This document shows positions 43,694-50,430 of a stretch of DNA of 64,000 nt, one piece after another. Origin of the DNA: Hylemonella sp. (lineage in GTDB: Bacteria > Pseudomonadota > Gammaproteobacteria > Burkholderiales > Burkholderiaceae_C). The notes under the pieces are model-generated. The model was given only the letters and a program-made list of their open reading frames with translations. It ran no database searches and had not been told where the DNA came from. Where the stretch lies: positions 343,865 through 407,864 of the forward strand of contig NZ_JAPZSV010000005.1 of the NCBI RefSeq assembly GCF_027532185.1. The letters run 5' to 3'. Each line of letters begins with the position of its first letter. Positions within the stretch are counted from its first letter, which is position 1. The position numbers were made by a program, and so were the translations under genes.

Positions 43694-44466
43694 ACCACAC
43701 CGCCTTGCTGCAAACCGAAGACTTCGACGAACTCGAGGCCATCCTCGACGATCTGCGCACCCGCGACGAGGAGATCCCGCAATGGGAGTTCTGCGAAGGC
43801 GTGCTCGCGGCCCTGGTCTGCTGCCGCCGCGCGATCGGGCAGGATGAGTACCTGCCCATGCTGCTCGGTGGTGGCGAGCCGGCCTCGATCGAACCCTTTG
43901 CCGACGCCGCGCAGCGCGAGCGTTTCCTCGCCCTGTGGCAGCGTCGCTGGCAGGAGGTGGTGAGTGCGCTGGACGCCGAGGTCGAGACGCTGGAGGACGA
44001 GGCCGCCTACCAGCCCGAGATCATGGATGTGCGCGGCGCCTTGCTGGCCCTGCCGCCGGCCGAGCGTGCCGCCTATGGCGACGAGGCCCTGCCGTCCTTC
44101 GCCCAGGTCTGGGCCCTGGGCTTCATGTACGTGGTGGAGAACTGGCCCGAGGAATGGGCGCCTCCGCGCGACAAGGAAGCCGCCGAGTGGCTCGACGTTT
44201 CGCTGGACGCCATCGTCGCCATGACCGAGGACGACACGGGCACGCCCGAGATCTCGCCCTTCGGCGATGACACCCCGCCCTCGGTGAGCATGGCGCGCCT
44301 CAACGCCTTCGGCGACGCGATCTGGGCCGTCTACGACCTGCGCGAACTCTGGAAGAGCCTCGGCCCGCGCGTGGAGACGGTGCGCAAGGCGGCCGAGCCG
44401 GGGCGTAACGATCTGTGCCACTGCGGCAGCGGCAAGAAATACAAGAAGTGCCACGGCGCCAACTGA
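43690..44466 (+). CDS. UPF0149-family protein with C-terminal SEC-C motif
   Basis: A 258-residue protein. The helical UPF0149 (YecA-like) domain covers about 1-200 (MNHTALLQTEDFDELEAILDDLRT, WALGFMYVVENWPEEW). The C-terminus is a SEC-C zinc finger, GRNDLCHCGSGKKYKKCHG (C-x-C-x8-C-H). The family is linked to ribosome and secretion contexts. It ends the rpoN-region operon, and the cassette island begins 20 bp after its stop codon. Confidence 0.9.
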   Translation: MNHTALLQTEDFDELEAILDDLRTRDEEIPQWEFCEGVLAALVCCRRAIGQDEYLPMLLGGGEPASIEPFADAAQRERFLALWQRRWQEVVSALDAEVETLEDEAAYQPEIMDVRGALLALPPAERAAYGDEALPSFAQVWALGFMYVVENWPEEWAPPRDKEAAEWLDVSLDAIVAMTEDDTGTPEISPFGDDTPPSVSMARLNAFGDAIWAVYDLRELWKSLGPRVETVRKAAEPGRNDLCHCGSGKKYKKCHGAN

Positions 44467-44486
44467 AGCCCATCAGAACTTGCGGT

Positions 44487-44514
44487 CAGGTTTGACGTCT
44501 ATATCAAGTTAGAC
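44487..44514 (+). repeat. 28-bp cassette-array head motif (copy B)
   Basis: It begins CAGGTTTGAC, has TCTATAT in the middle and ends CAAGTTAGAC. The terminal GTTAGAC (44508-44514) is a perfect GTTRRRY core, and the first cassette ATG is 4 bp later. It is near-identical (25 of 28) to the minus-strand motif at 15090-15117. It may be an attI-like site. Confidence 0.6.
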
Positions 44515-44517
44515 CTT

Positions 44518-45009
44518 ATGAACGAGCCATCAGACGGCCTGACGAAGGTGCACCTTGAGCTGCCGAATCATTGGTGGTTCAAGGGTGAGTCGCTCTGGGC
44601 GAAAGATCTCGGCAACGATCTGTACGAAATTCAGAATGTTCCGTTTTGCGCGTACGGCTTGAACTGTGGCGATGTTGTTCGCGCAACTGCTGATGCGCCG
44701 GAACTGAAGCCTGAGGTTCGCGAGGTCGTGCGCCGTAGTGGCAACCAAACCCTCCGCGTGAGCTTCAATGTGAACAAGGAGCAACAACATGCCCACGTTG
44801 AAGCCATCGAGTCCACGGGCGCTTGGGTTGAGCGGGCCAATCCTTCGTTCATCTGCATCAATGTTCCGCCAGAGTCCAACTACGGCAAAGTGCGTCAGTA
44901 CCTTGAGCAGCTGGAAGCGTCGGGTGCACTTGAGTACGAAACGTGTGAAGAGCGCGTCCCAGGCTCTTTTGACGACAATCCCCAAGAACAGGGTGGCGGC
45001 GATGACTAA
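44518..45009 (+). CDS. DUF4265-domain protein (cassette gene 1)
   Basis: A 163-residue protein of the DUF4265 type: ELPNHWWFKGESLWAKDLGNDLYEIQNVPFCAYGLNCGDVV is the recognisable core, near residues 14-55. The C-terminal part is acidic. DUF4265 proteins have no known activity and are often found in cassettes. Start and stop both touch integron cores: ATG is 4 bp after GTTAGAC, and TAA lies inside GACTAAC. Base composition is clearly less GC-rich than the flanking host genes. Confidence 0.85.
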   Translation: MNEPSDGLTKVHLELPNHWWFKGESLWAKDLGNDLYEIQNVPFCAYGLNCGDVVRATADAPELKPEVREVVRRSGNQTLRVSFNVNKEQQHAHVEAIESTGAWVERANPSFICINVPPESNYGKVRQYLEQLEASGALEYETCEERVPGSFDDNPQEQGGGDD

Positions 45010-45081
45010 CCCCTCCATCGAGCGGACGCCCTCAGGCATGCTTCGCACGCCTACAGTCGCCGCTCATGTCGAACGTTAGGC
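45004..45081 (+). repeat. attC site 1
   Basis: The left core GACTAAC (45004-45010) contains the stop codon of the DUF4265 gene; the right core is GTTAGGC (45075-45081). The left arm CATCGAGCGG pairs with CCGCTCATGTCGAA near the right core, leaving the mismatches expected of an attC stem. The next ATG is 2 bp later. Confidence 0.8.
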
Positions 45082-45083
45082 TT

Positions 45084-45464
45084 ATGAATCCATCGCGCTA
45101 CATTGCTGAGAGTATGGACGAGGTAAGAAGGTCATCAAAGGACCATGTTTTCTCGATCATATTTGACACGCGCCCGGCTGAGGGCAACAGAACCAAAAGC
45201 GTTGGTGCTTTTGCACTCTGCTGGGTAGATGCGGAGACGCTTCTGGAAGCAGAGAAAATTGCGGTAGATAAACTCATTGAAGCCGGTTGGATACCTACTC
45301 GATTCGAAGAGCATGACCTTGTTTCATGTGACTCGGACCGCTATGGACAAGAAGGGTATTCAGAAGACGAGATTAGTGCGGTTCTAGCCCGGGTGGCTAT
45401 GGCGCAGAAATATGGGTTTTATGCTCAATATCATGAATACCTGTCCGACGAAGAAGAGCAATGA
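45084..45464 (+). CDS. Hypothetical protein (cassette gene 2)
   Basis: A 126-residue soluble protein, MNPSRYIAESMDEVRRSSKD..., which I do not recognise. It has predicted alternating strands (HVFSIIFDTRP, VGAFALCWVDAETL) and a central helix (LLEAEKIAVDKLIEAGWIP). The C-terminal half is acidic (YSEDEISAVLARV...LSDEEEQ). The start at 45084 is preferred over 45066 because 45066 lies inside the attC stem. Low GC content for the region supports acquisition as a cassette. Confidence 0.75.
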   Translation: MNPSRYIAESMDEVRRSSKDHVFSIIFDTRPAEGNRTKSVGAFALCWVDAETLLEAEKIAVDKLIEAGWIPTRFEEHDLVSCDSDRYGQEGYSEDEISAVLARVAMAQKYGFYAQYHEYLSDEEEQ

Positions 45465-45517
45465 GTCTCGTTGGCGAAGTCTCAACGTTGAAGTACAACA
45501 CAGATGATGAAAAATTG

Positions 45518-45607
45518 GCCTAACACTGCAGTCGAGAGGGACAACCAAAAGCTGCGCTTTTGGTTTCCTGCGCTTCTCTCCGGCTGCCCCTCACTTCCAC
45601 GTTAAGA
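45518..45607 (+). repeat. attC site 2
   Basis: The left core GCCTAAC (45518-45524) is perfect; the right core GTTAAGA (45601-45607) has one mismatch at the final base. A strong inner hairpin, AACCAAAAGC-TGC-GCTTTTGGTT (45543-45565), forms the loop end, and the outer arms pair partly (GTCGAGAGGG with CCCCTCACTT). The next ATG is 3 bp later. Confidence 0.78.
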
Positions 45608-45610
45608 CAC

Positions 45611-45898
45611 ATGAGTCGCCACTCGCATGTCGTCCGTTGGACTGGGAAAGAAGCGCTGCGCTACGAGGCCGGCGACCTAGTGTGCGATATGGCGTGTTAC
45701 CTTGAACCTGATCGCAAAGGGTACTTGGCTGTGCTCTCGAATTCGTGCGTTCGAAACGGGAAGGAGAGCCAGTTGTCGGAAGCTGAGATAACGCAGGTCG
45801 AAAGAGCCGTGGGCGATGCACTTGGCGTTAGGCACTTTCTCGGGCTACCCATCAGCAACAAGACAGTTCGTATTCCGCGAGAACGGCATGTGTCTTAA
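45611..45898 (+). CDS. Hypothetical protein (cassette gene 3)
   Basis: A 95-residue protein, MSRHSHVVRWTGKEALRYEAG..., not recognised. Two cysteines (VCDMAC), a small beta-like first half and a helical segment (SEAEITQVERAVGDALG) are visible. The upstream frame to 45560 is in the attC stem, so ATG 45611 is the start. Its TAA stop lies inside the next core-like box (45893-45899), as for other cassettes. Confidence 0.7.
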   Translation: MSRHSHVVRWTGKEALRYEAGDLVCDMACYLEPDRKGYLAVLSNSCVRNGKESQLSEAEITQVERAVGDALGVRHFLGLPISNKTVRIPRERHVS

Positions 45899-46127
45899 CA
45901 ATTCAGTCAAGCGCCGATCGCTCACCTTGAGCAGGACGGTCTTCTTCTTGGCGTCTATCGCGTTGTCTCTTGTGGTGTTCTTTGGAGCGCTGTTTATGCC
46001 GACCTTCCTCTCATCGCAGTTCGCTCCTGAGAGCGAGTTTGCGCAAATCCTCTCGTTTGCCGCACTCTTTGCGGGCGCGAGCCTTGGCTGGATGCTCGGC
46101 AAGCACCTGTGGCACGTATATTCGTGA
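45888..46127 (+). CDS. Small membrane protein (cassette gene 4), start inside attC half-site
   Basis: A 79-residue protein, MCLNNSVKRRSLTLSRTVFF..., with two hydrophobic segments (FFLASIALSLVVFFGALFM and ILSFAALFAGASLGWML). The best ATG (45888) overlaps the end of cassette gene 3 by 11 bp. The first dozen codons are encoded by an attC left half-site with no right half. A longer frame from 45816 exists but overlaps gene 3 more deeply. The function is unknown. Confidence 0.6.
   Translation: MCLNNSVKRRSLTLSRTVFFLASIALSLVVFFGALFMPTFLSSQFAPESEFAQILSFAALFAGASLGWMLGKHLWHVYS
45893..45927 (+). repeat. attC half-site (left arm only)
   Basis: TCTTAAC followed by AATTCAGTCAAGCGCC repeats the left arm of the site at 46135, and TCAGTCAAGCGCCGATCGC is identical to the site at 46607. 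No right core GTTRRRY follows; coding sequence continues instead. It looks like a deletion or fusion scar between two cassettes. Confidence 0.7.
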
Positions 46128-46134
46128 GCGTGCC

Positions 46135-46194
46135 GTCTAACAATTCAGTCAAGCGCGGATTGCCAACAGCATCCGCTTACTTCAAACGTTAGCC
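46135..46194 (+). repeat. attC site 3 (complete, 60 bp)
   Basis: This is the best site: left core GTCTAAC (46135-46141), right core GTTAGCC (46188-46194). The arms AATTCAGTCAAGCG and CGCTTACTTCAAAC pair over most of their length, with an unpaired base as in functional attC. The next ATG is 3 bp after the core. Confidence 0.88.
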
Positions 46195-46197
46195 TTC

Positions 46198-46605
46198 ATG
46201 CTCCGCGCCGTTCTATTTCTGCTATTGCTACCCCTCGCGGCGTTCGCTCGGAGTCCGGTGGCGCCCGATGTGGATAGCGTCGTTTCCGGCGGATACTGGG
46301 AAAGCGGAAATGACTCTGGTCACTATCGCGTGATCGTTGTGAATTCGGGCTTCGAGCACGTGACTTCCCGGGTCTATGTGGAGTGGCTCCGCGGGCCAGG
46401 GTCCCCGGACGCCAAGCCATCAGTTGTGGCTTCGGTGGAACCAACACTTCCTTTTGGCGAGGGCGTCGCCTCGGTGGGAGTCAGGCTTGTGCCGGCGGGA
46501 AAGAGCAAGGTCCGCATCTTGGTGAGCGGGGTCGTTTCCGCAAAGCCCACACAGACGGTGAAGGCCATTCTTGTGGCTACAAAACCGGGGCGGGTGCAGC
46601 AATGA
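46198..46605 (+). CDS. Secreted hypothetical protein (cassette gene 5)
   Basis: A 135-residue protein with a clear signal peptide (MLRAVLFLLLLPLAAFA). The mature part is mostly beta-strand-like (GHYRVIVVNSGFEHVTSRVYVEWL, ASVGVRLVPAGKSKVRILVSGVV) and looks like a small immunoglobulin- or transthyretin-like fold. No family is recognised. It is predicted to be periplasmic. The start is 3 bp after an attC core and the stop is 1 bp before the next one. Confidence 0.75.
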   Translation: MLRAVLFLLLLPLAAFARSPVAPDVDSVVSGGYWESGNDSGHYRVIVVNSGFEHVTSRVYVEWLRGPGSPDAKPSVVASVEPTLPFGEGVASVGVRLVPAGKSKVRILVSGVVSAKPTQTVKAILVATKPGRVQQ

Positions 46606-46606
46606 G

Positions 46607-46666
46607 GGCTAACAGGTCAGTCAAGCGCCGATCGCCTAAGGCGTCGTCTTACTTGAAACTTTGAAG
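46607..46666 (+). repeat. attC site 4 (degraded right core)
   Basis: The left core GGCTAAC (46607-46613) and left arm TCAGTCAAGCGCCGATCGC are intact. The right side CTTACTTGAAACTTTGAAG matches an attC right arm, but the expected GTTAGCC is replaced. It marks the downstream end of the array. The remaining bases to 46833 hold nothing I can recognise. Confidence 0.65.
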
Positions 46667-46833
46667 GGCTGCTCCCTGGTGCTCAGCGACCGTTATGTGG
46701 CCGCAATAGGACGGTCAGGACTCCGTGGTGACAGGCGGCAACCGCTGCGTTTCCGCCATCCGTCGCGTGATCGTTTCGAAGCGCACGCAGGTAAAGTTGG
46801 CTCTCTGCAAGTCGCAAAGTGGTCGCATGTGCG

Positions 46834-47733
46834 CTAGGCAAAGAACGCTCGCAACGCCGCTGCTGTCTCGGCAGGCAACTCCTCCGGGATGAAGTGCCCG
46901 GCCGGCAGCAGCTGGCCGCTGACTGCGGCGCTGCACTGCGCCTGCCAGAGCCCGAGCGGCTTGAAGAGTCGGTGCACCACACCGCGTTCGCCCCAGAGCA
47001 CCAGGGTGTCGCACGCGATCTTGTCGCCGCGTGCGCGGCTCGCGCGGTCGTGTTCCAGGTCGATGCCCGCACTGGCGCGGTAGTCCTCGCAGGCCCCGTG
47101 GATGGCCTCGGGACGGCAGAAACAGCGCTCGTACTCGGCCAGAGCCTCCGGCTCGATGTAGCTCAGGCCTTGCGAGCCCCAGCCGCCGAGCTTGGCGTGC
47201 AGATAGGTCTGGGGGTCGGCCCCGATCATGCGCTCCGGCAGGGGCCAGGGCTGGATCAGGTGGAACCAGTGGTAATAGGCGCGCGCGAAATCCATGTTGG
47301 TGGCCGCGTACATGTCCAGCGTGGGCGCGATGTCGATCACGCAGAGTTTCTTCACCTTCTCCGCATGGTCCAGCGCCAGGCGCGCGGCCACGCGGCCGCC
47401 GCGGTCGTGGCCGGCCAGGAAGAAGTCGGGGCAGCCCAGCTGGTCCATGAGGTCCACGAGGTCCTGCGCCATCGTGCGCTTGCTGTAGTTGCTGTGGTCG
47501 GGCAGACCGGCAGGCTGGGCCGAGTCGCCGTAGCCGCGCAGATCGGGCAGCACGATCCAATAGTTCTGCTGCAGCTGCTGCACCACGCGGTGCCAAAGCA
47601 CATGGGTCTGCGGAAAGCCGTGCACCAGCAGCAGGGCGGGTTTGTCGCCGCGGGTCGTGGCCGGAACGCGAGCGTGGATCGATGTGCCGTTGACTTCGAA
47701 GCGGCGCGCTGCAAAACCTTGGAACCAGTTCAT
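46834..47733 (-). CDS. Fluoroacetate dehalogenase-like alpha/beta hydrolase
   Basis: A 299-residue alpha/beta hydrolase. All active-site residues described for the fluoroacetate dehalogenase of Rhodopseudomonas palustris appear at essentially the same numbers: nucleophile Asp110 with Arg111 and Arg114 in AGHDRGGR, Asp134 (VID), His155-Trp156 in YYHWFH, Tyr218 in EDYRA, and His280 in AGHFIPEE. The segment EDYRASAGIDLEHDR is also typical. Such enzymes break the C-F bond of fluoroacetate (or C-Cl of chloroacetate) to give glycolate. Epoxide hydrolase activity is a less likely alternative. It overlaps the cinA-like gene upstream by 4 bp (ATGA). Confidence 0.88.
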   Translation of the reverse strand: MNWFQGFAARRFEVNGTSIHARVPATTRGDKPALLLVHGFPQTHVLWHRVVQQLQQNYWIVLPDLRGYGDSAQPAGLPDHSNYSKRTMAQDLVDLMDQLGCPDFFLAGHDRGGRVAARLALDHAEKVKKLCVIDIAPTLDMYAATNMDFARAYYHWFHLIQPWPLPERMIGADPQTYLHAKLGGWGSQGLSYIEPEALAEYERCFCRPEAIHGACEDYRASAGIDLEHDRASRARGDKIACDTLVLWGERGVVHRLFKPLGLWQAQCSAAVSGQLLPAGHFIPEELPAETAAALRAFFA

Positions 47734-48206
47734 GCGGTGAGTTCCACGAGACGGCGCAAGGCATGCTGCACCGTGGCCGCGCGCACGGCGGCGCGGTCGC
47801 CGGAGAAGTTCATCTTCTCTGCAAGCACCTGACCCGGCAGTGCGAGGCCGAACCAGACCAGGCCCACGGGTTTGTCGGGGGTGCCGCCCGTGGGACCGGC
47901 CACGCCGGTCACGGCCACGGCCACCTGGGCGTGCGCGTGTGTCAGAGCTCCCTCGACCATGGCGCGGGCGACGGCCTCGCTGACCGCACCGTGTTGCGTG
48001 ATCAGCGCGGCGTCCACGCCCAGCAGCTCGGTCTTGGCGGCGTTGGAATAGGTGACGAAGCCACGCTCGAACCAGTTGCTGGAACCGCTGAGGTCCGTGC
48101 AGGCGCCGGCGATCAGGCCGCCCGTGCAGCTCTCGGCCGTGGCCAGCATCCACTGTCGCGCTTGCAGCTGGATGGCAAGGCGCTGGACCAGCGCGGCCGT
48201 TTCCAT
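47730..48206 (-). CDS. pncC: CinA C-terminal family protein (nicotinamide-nucleotide amidase)
   Basis: A 158-residue stand-alone CinA C-terminal domain. The motif MLATAESCTGGLIAGACTDLSGSSNWF is the PncC signature (catalytic Ser in ESCTGG), and VAVTGVAGPTGGTPDKPVGLVW follows. It hydrolyses nicotinamide mononucleotide to nicotinate mononucleotide in pyridine-nucleotide recycling. It starts 3 bp after the pgpA stop and overlaps the dehalogenase-like gene downstream. Confidence 0.92.
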   Translation of the reverse strand: METAALVQRLAIQLQARQWMLATAESCTGGLIAGACTDLSGSSNWFERGFVTYSNAAKTELLGVDAALITQHGAVSEAVARAMVEGALTHAHAQVAVAVTGVAGPTGGTPDKPVGLVWFGLALPGQVLAEKMNFSGDRAAVRAATVQHALRRLVELTA

Positions 48207-48208
48207 GG

Positions 48209-48742
48209 TCAGAGACTTCTCCAGAGTGCCAGGAGGAACAGGGTGCAGAAGGCTGCCACGAGGTCGTCCAGCAGGATGCCCCAGCCGGCCTTGGCCCAGC
48301 CGCGCGGCGTGCGCGCCGGGTCCATGGCGTGGTAGAGCCGGTCGGCCCAGCCTACAGGGCCGGGCTTGGCGGCGTCGAAGTAGCGAAAGAGGACGAAGGC
48401 CAGCAACTGTTCGGGCCAGGCCGCGGGCATGAGCAGCCACAGCACGAGCCAGAAGGCGACGATCTCGTCGATCACGATGCAGCCCGGATCGCCGGCCTGC
48501 AGGTGGCGCGCTGTGACGCTGCAGGCCCACCAGGCCAAAGGCAGGGCGACGAGCAGCAGCAGGCCCCAGCGCGCGTCGTTCATCCAGGGTTGCAGCACCA
48601 GAAAAGCGGCCCAGGCCCACAGCGTGCCCACGGTGCCCGCGGCCCAGGGGCTGAGCCCGGAGCCCAAACCCAGCGCCAGCAGATGCGCCGGGTGAGCGAG
48701 CAGGAAGCGGCTGGTGGGTCGGGTGGCGGGGACGGCAGTCAT
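48209..48742 (-). CDS. pgpA: Phosphatidylglycerophosphatase A
   Basis: A 177-residue inner-membrane PgpA that dephosphorylates phosphatidylglycerol phosphate. The family motifs GLGSGLSPWAAGTVGTLWAW, the acidic CIVIDEIVAFW, and FRYFDAAKPGPVGWADRLYHA with GWGILLDDLVAA are all present, with about four membrane segments. It forms an operon with pncC. thiL, which often precedes pgpA, is here separated by about 1.7 kb of other genes. Confidence 0.95.
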   Translation of the reverse strand: MTAVPATRPTSRFLLAHPAHLLALGLGSGLSPWAAGTVGTLWAWAAFLVLQPWMNDARWGLLLLVALPLAWWACSVTARHLQAGDPGCIVIDEIVAFWLVLWLLMPAAWPEQLLAFVLFRYFDAAKPGPVGWADRLYHAMDPARTPRGWAKAGWGILLDDLVAAFCTLFLLALWRSL

Positions 48743-48749
48743 GCGCGGA

Positions 48750-49649
48750 TTATGGGGCGAGCGTGCGCAGCCACTCGGCCCAGTAGTCGATGCAGGCGCG
48801 GATCTTGGGCAGGCGGTGGCGTTCCTGCAGCATCACGGCATACATGGGCACGCGTGTGTCGGCAAAGTGGCCCTGCAGCACGGGCACGAGTTCGCCACGC
48901 TCGACAAAGGGGCGCGCCAGCAGATCGCCGAGCCGGGCGATGCCCACGCCCTGGCGGGCCAGGGCCATGATCACCGCCGAGTTGTCGCTGCGGGTGTGGC
49001 CCTGGATCTGCAGCTCCTGGCCTTTGCCGCCGGCAGCCAGCGGCCAGCGGTTGAGGAAGGGGCTGGCGCTGTTTCCGATCAGGCGGTGCCGTGCCAGATC
49101 GTTCGGGTGTTGGGGCGTGCCATGCGTGGCCAGATAGGCGGGTGCGGCGTAGAGCGCGCGGCCATAGCTGCCGATCTCGCGCGCCACCAGGGTCTCGCTG
49201 CTGGGCGTGCCGGTGCGGATGGCGATGTCGATCCCCTCGCGGGCCATGTCGGCGATGCGGTCGTCGGCGCTGATGTCCACCTGCAGCTGGGGGTAGCGCC
49301 GGTAGAGTTCGTTGAGGCTGGGCACGATCACGGCCTGCGCGACCAGGGGGCTGACGCTGATGCGTACCCAGCCGCTGGGGCCGGCCAGCTTGCCGCTGAG
49401 TTGGCTGGCCAGTTCGTCGCGGGTCTCCAGCAGGCGGCGCGCGTGGGCGAGGAAGGTGTCGCCCTCGTCGGTCAGGCTCAGGCCATGGGTCGTGCGGTGC
49501 AGCAGGCGCACACCGCAATCGGCTTCGAGCCGTGCGAGCGCGCGCGTGACCTGGCTGACCGGCACATTGCGCTCGCGCGCCACGGCCGAGAGGGTGCCGA
49601 GTTCGGTGATGCGGGCAAACAGGGCGACGTCGTCCAACTGCAGTTGCAT
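48750..49649 (-). CDS. LysR-family transcriptional regulator
   Basis: A 299-residue LysR protein. Its helix-turn-helix is at residues 5-62 (GTLSAVARERNVPVSQVTRALARLE) and the effector domain at about 90-290. It is divergent from the small protein/tautomerase pair starting at 49777 across an AT-richer 127-bp gap, so it may regulate that pair. It also lies 7 bp upstream of pgpA on the same strand. The effector is unknown. Confidence 0.92.
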   Translation of the reverse strand: MQLQLDDVALFARITELGTLSAVARERNVPVSQVTRALARLEADCGVRLLHRTTHGLSLTDEGDTFLAHARRLLETRDELASQLSGKLAGPSGWVRISVSPLVAQAVIVPSLNELYRRYPQLQVDISADDRIADMAREGIDIAIRTGTPSSETLVAREIGSYGRALYAAPAYLATHGTPQHPNDLARHRLIGNSASPFLNRWPLAAGGKGQELQIQGHTRSDNSAVIMALARQGVGIARLGDLLARPFVERGELVPVLQGHFADTRVPMYAVMLQERHRLPKIRACIDYWAEWLRTLAP

Positions 49650-49776
49650 GAGAGCAGTATGACTTTGTTTTGCAAATTCGGCAAAACCATCTTCGATTTT
49701 CTGCCGTTTCCGAGACTTGCTTACGTCAATAAAGTGCAAGCCATGCCGACTTTCATCCGGCAAACAGGAGCGAAGC

Positions 49777-50013
49777 ATGAGCCACCGTCCCCACAGCCTT
49801 GAGCGTCTGTACAGCGCGGCCGACTGGAATGCCCTGCACGAGCAGGCCCTGCGCGAGGCCCAGGCCCTGCGCCGTGAGGCCTGGGTCGATTTCTGGCGCG
49901 GTACCGACAGCGTCTGGTCGTCCGGTGTCGCCACGGCGCAGCGCAGCGCTCGTCGCCTGGCCCACAGCCTGAGCCGGCACGCGCAGCTGCGCGCTCAGTT
50001 GCCCAAGGCTTGA
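49777..50013 (+). CDS. Small protein of unknown function
   Basis: A 78-residue, Arg- and Ala-rich helical protein, MSHRPHSLERLYSAADWNALHEQALREAQALRREAW..., preceded by a good AGGAG ribosome-binding site. It is 3 bp upstream of the tautomerase gene and divergent from a LysR gene, so the two probably form a small regulated operon. It is not recognised as any family, and its positive charge is notable. Confidence 0.7.
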   Translation: MSHRPHSLERLYSAADWNALHEQALREAQALRREAWVDFWRGTDSVWSSGVATAQRSARRLAHSLSRHAQLRAQLPKA

Positions 50014-50016
50014 GCC

Positions 50017-50430
50017 ATGCCGACGCTGCAACTCAAACTGGCCGCACCCGCGAGCGAAGCCGTGCAGGCGGCGCTGGCCGAGGAACTGACCCGGCTCACC
50101 GCCCGCGTGCTGGGCAAACGCGAGGACCTGACCGCCGTGATGATCGAGACCTTGCCGCCCGGGGGCTGGCACATCGGAGGGCGCGTGGCCACGCAAGCCA
50201 CGGCCTGGCTGGAGATCATCATCACCGCCGGCACCAATTCCGAGGCGCAGAAGGCCGCCTTCATCGACGCGGCCCACACGGCGCTGCGGCAACATGTGGC
50301 GGCGGGGCAGGGCTTGGCCGAGGCCAGTTACGTGATCGTGCGTGAGCTGCCGGCCACCGACTGGGGTTACGGCGGACGCACCCAGCGCGCCCGTCAGCTG
50401 GCGCGCCCCGCCACCGCTGCGGCGCTCTAG
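50017..50430 (+). CDS. Tautomerase-superfamily protein
   Basis: A 137-residue protein of the 4-oxalocrotonate tautomerase superfamily. Pro2 after the initiator Met is the expected catalytic base (MPTLQLKLAAP). LTARVLGKREDLTAVMIETLPPGGWHIGG resembles the double-length members with an Arg-rich active site. Such enzymes tautomerise or dehalogenate small unsaturated acids; the substrate is unknown. Its TAG stop shares the palindrome CTAG with the stop codon of the convergent thiL gene. Confidence 0.82.
   Translation: MPTLQLKLAAPASEAVQAALAEELTRLTARVLGKREDLTAVMIETLPPGGWHIGGRVATQATAWLEIIITAGTNSEAQKAAFIDAAHTALRQHVAAGQGLAEASYVIVRELPATDWGYGGRTQRARQLARPATAAAL

Larger units (their letters stand above)
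44487..46666 (+). mobile_element. Integron gene-cassette cluster without integrase (plus-oriented)
   Basis: Five small AT-richer genes are separated by attC-type sites at 45004-45081, 45518-45607, 45893-45927 (half), 46135-46194 and 46607-46666 (degraded). In three cases the stop codon of the preceding gene lies inside, or within two bases of, the left core box (RYYYAAC), and four of the five start codons follow a right core (GTTRRRY or near) within 10 bp. This is the layout of integron cassettes. No integrase or full attI is visible. The island sits between the rpoN operon and the dehalogenase-like gene. Confidence 0.85.

Noticed and set aside
45827..45833. GTTAGGC inside cassette gene 3, resembling an attC right core
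   Set aside because: It is in coding sequence with no paired arm upstream; kept only as a coincidence.
46667..46833. Sequence between the last attC and the dehalogenase-like gene
   Set aside because: No core boxes, no convincing ORF and no repeat found.
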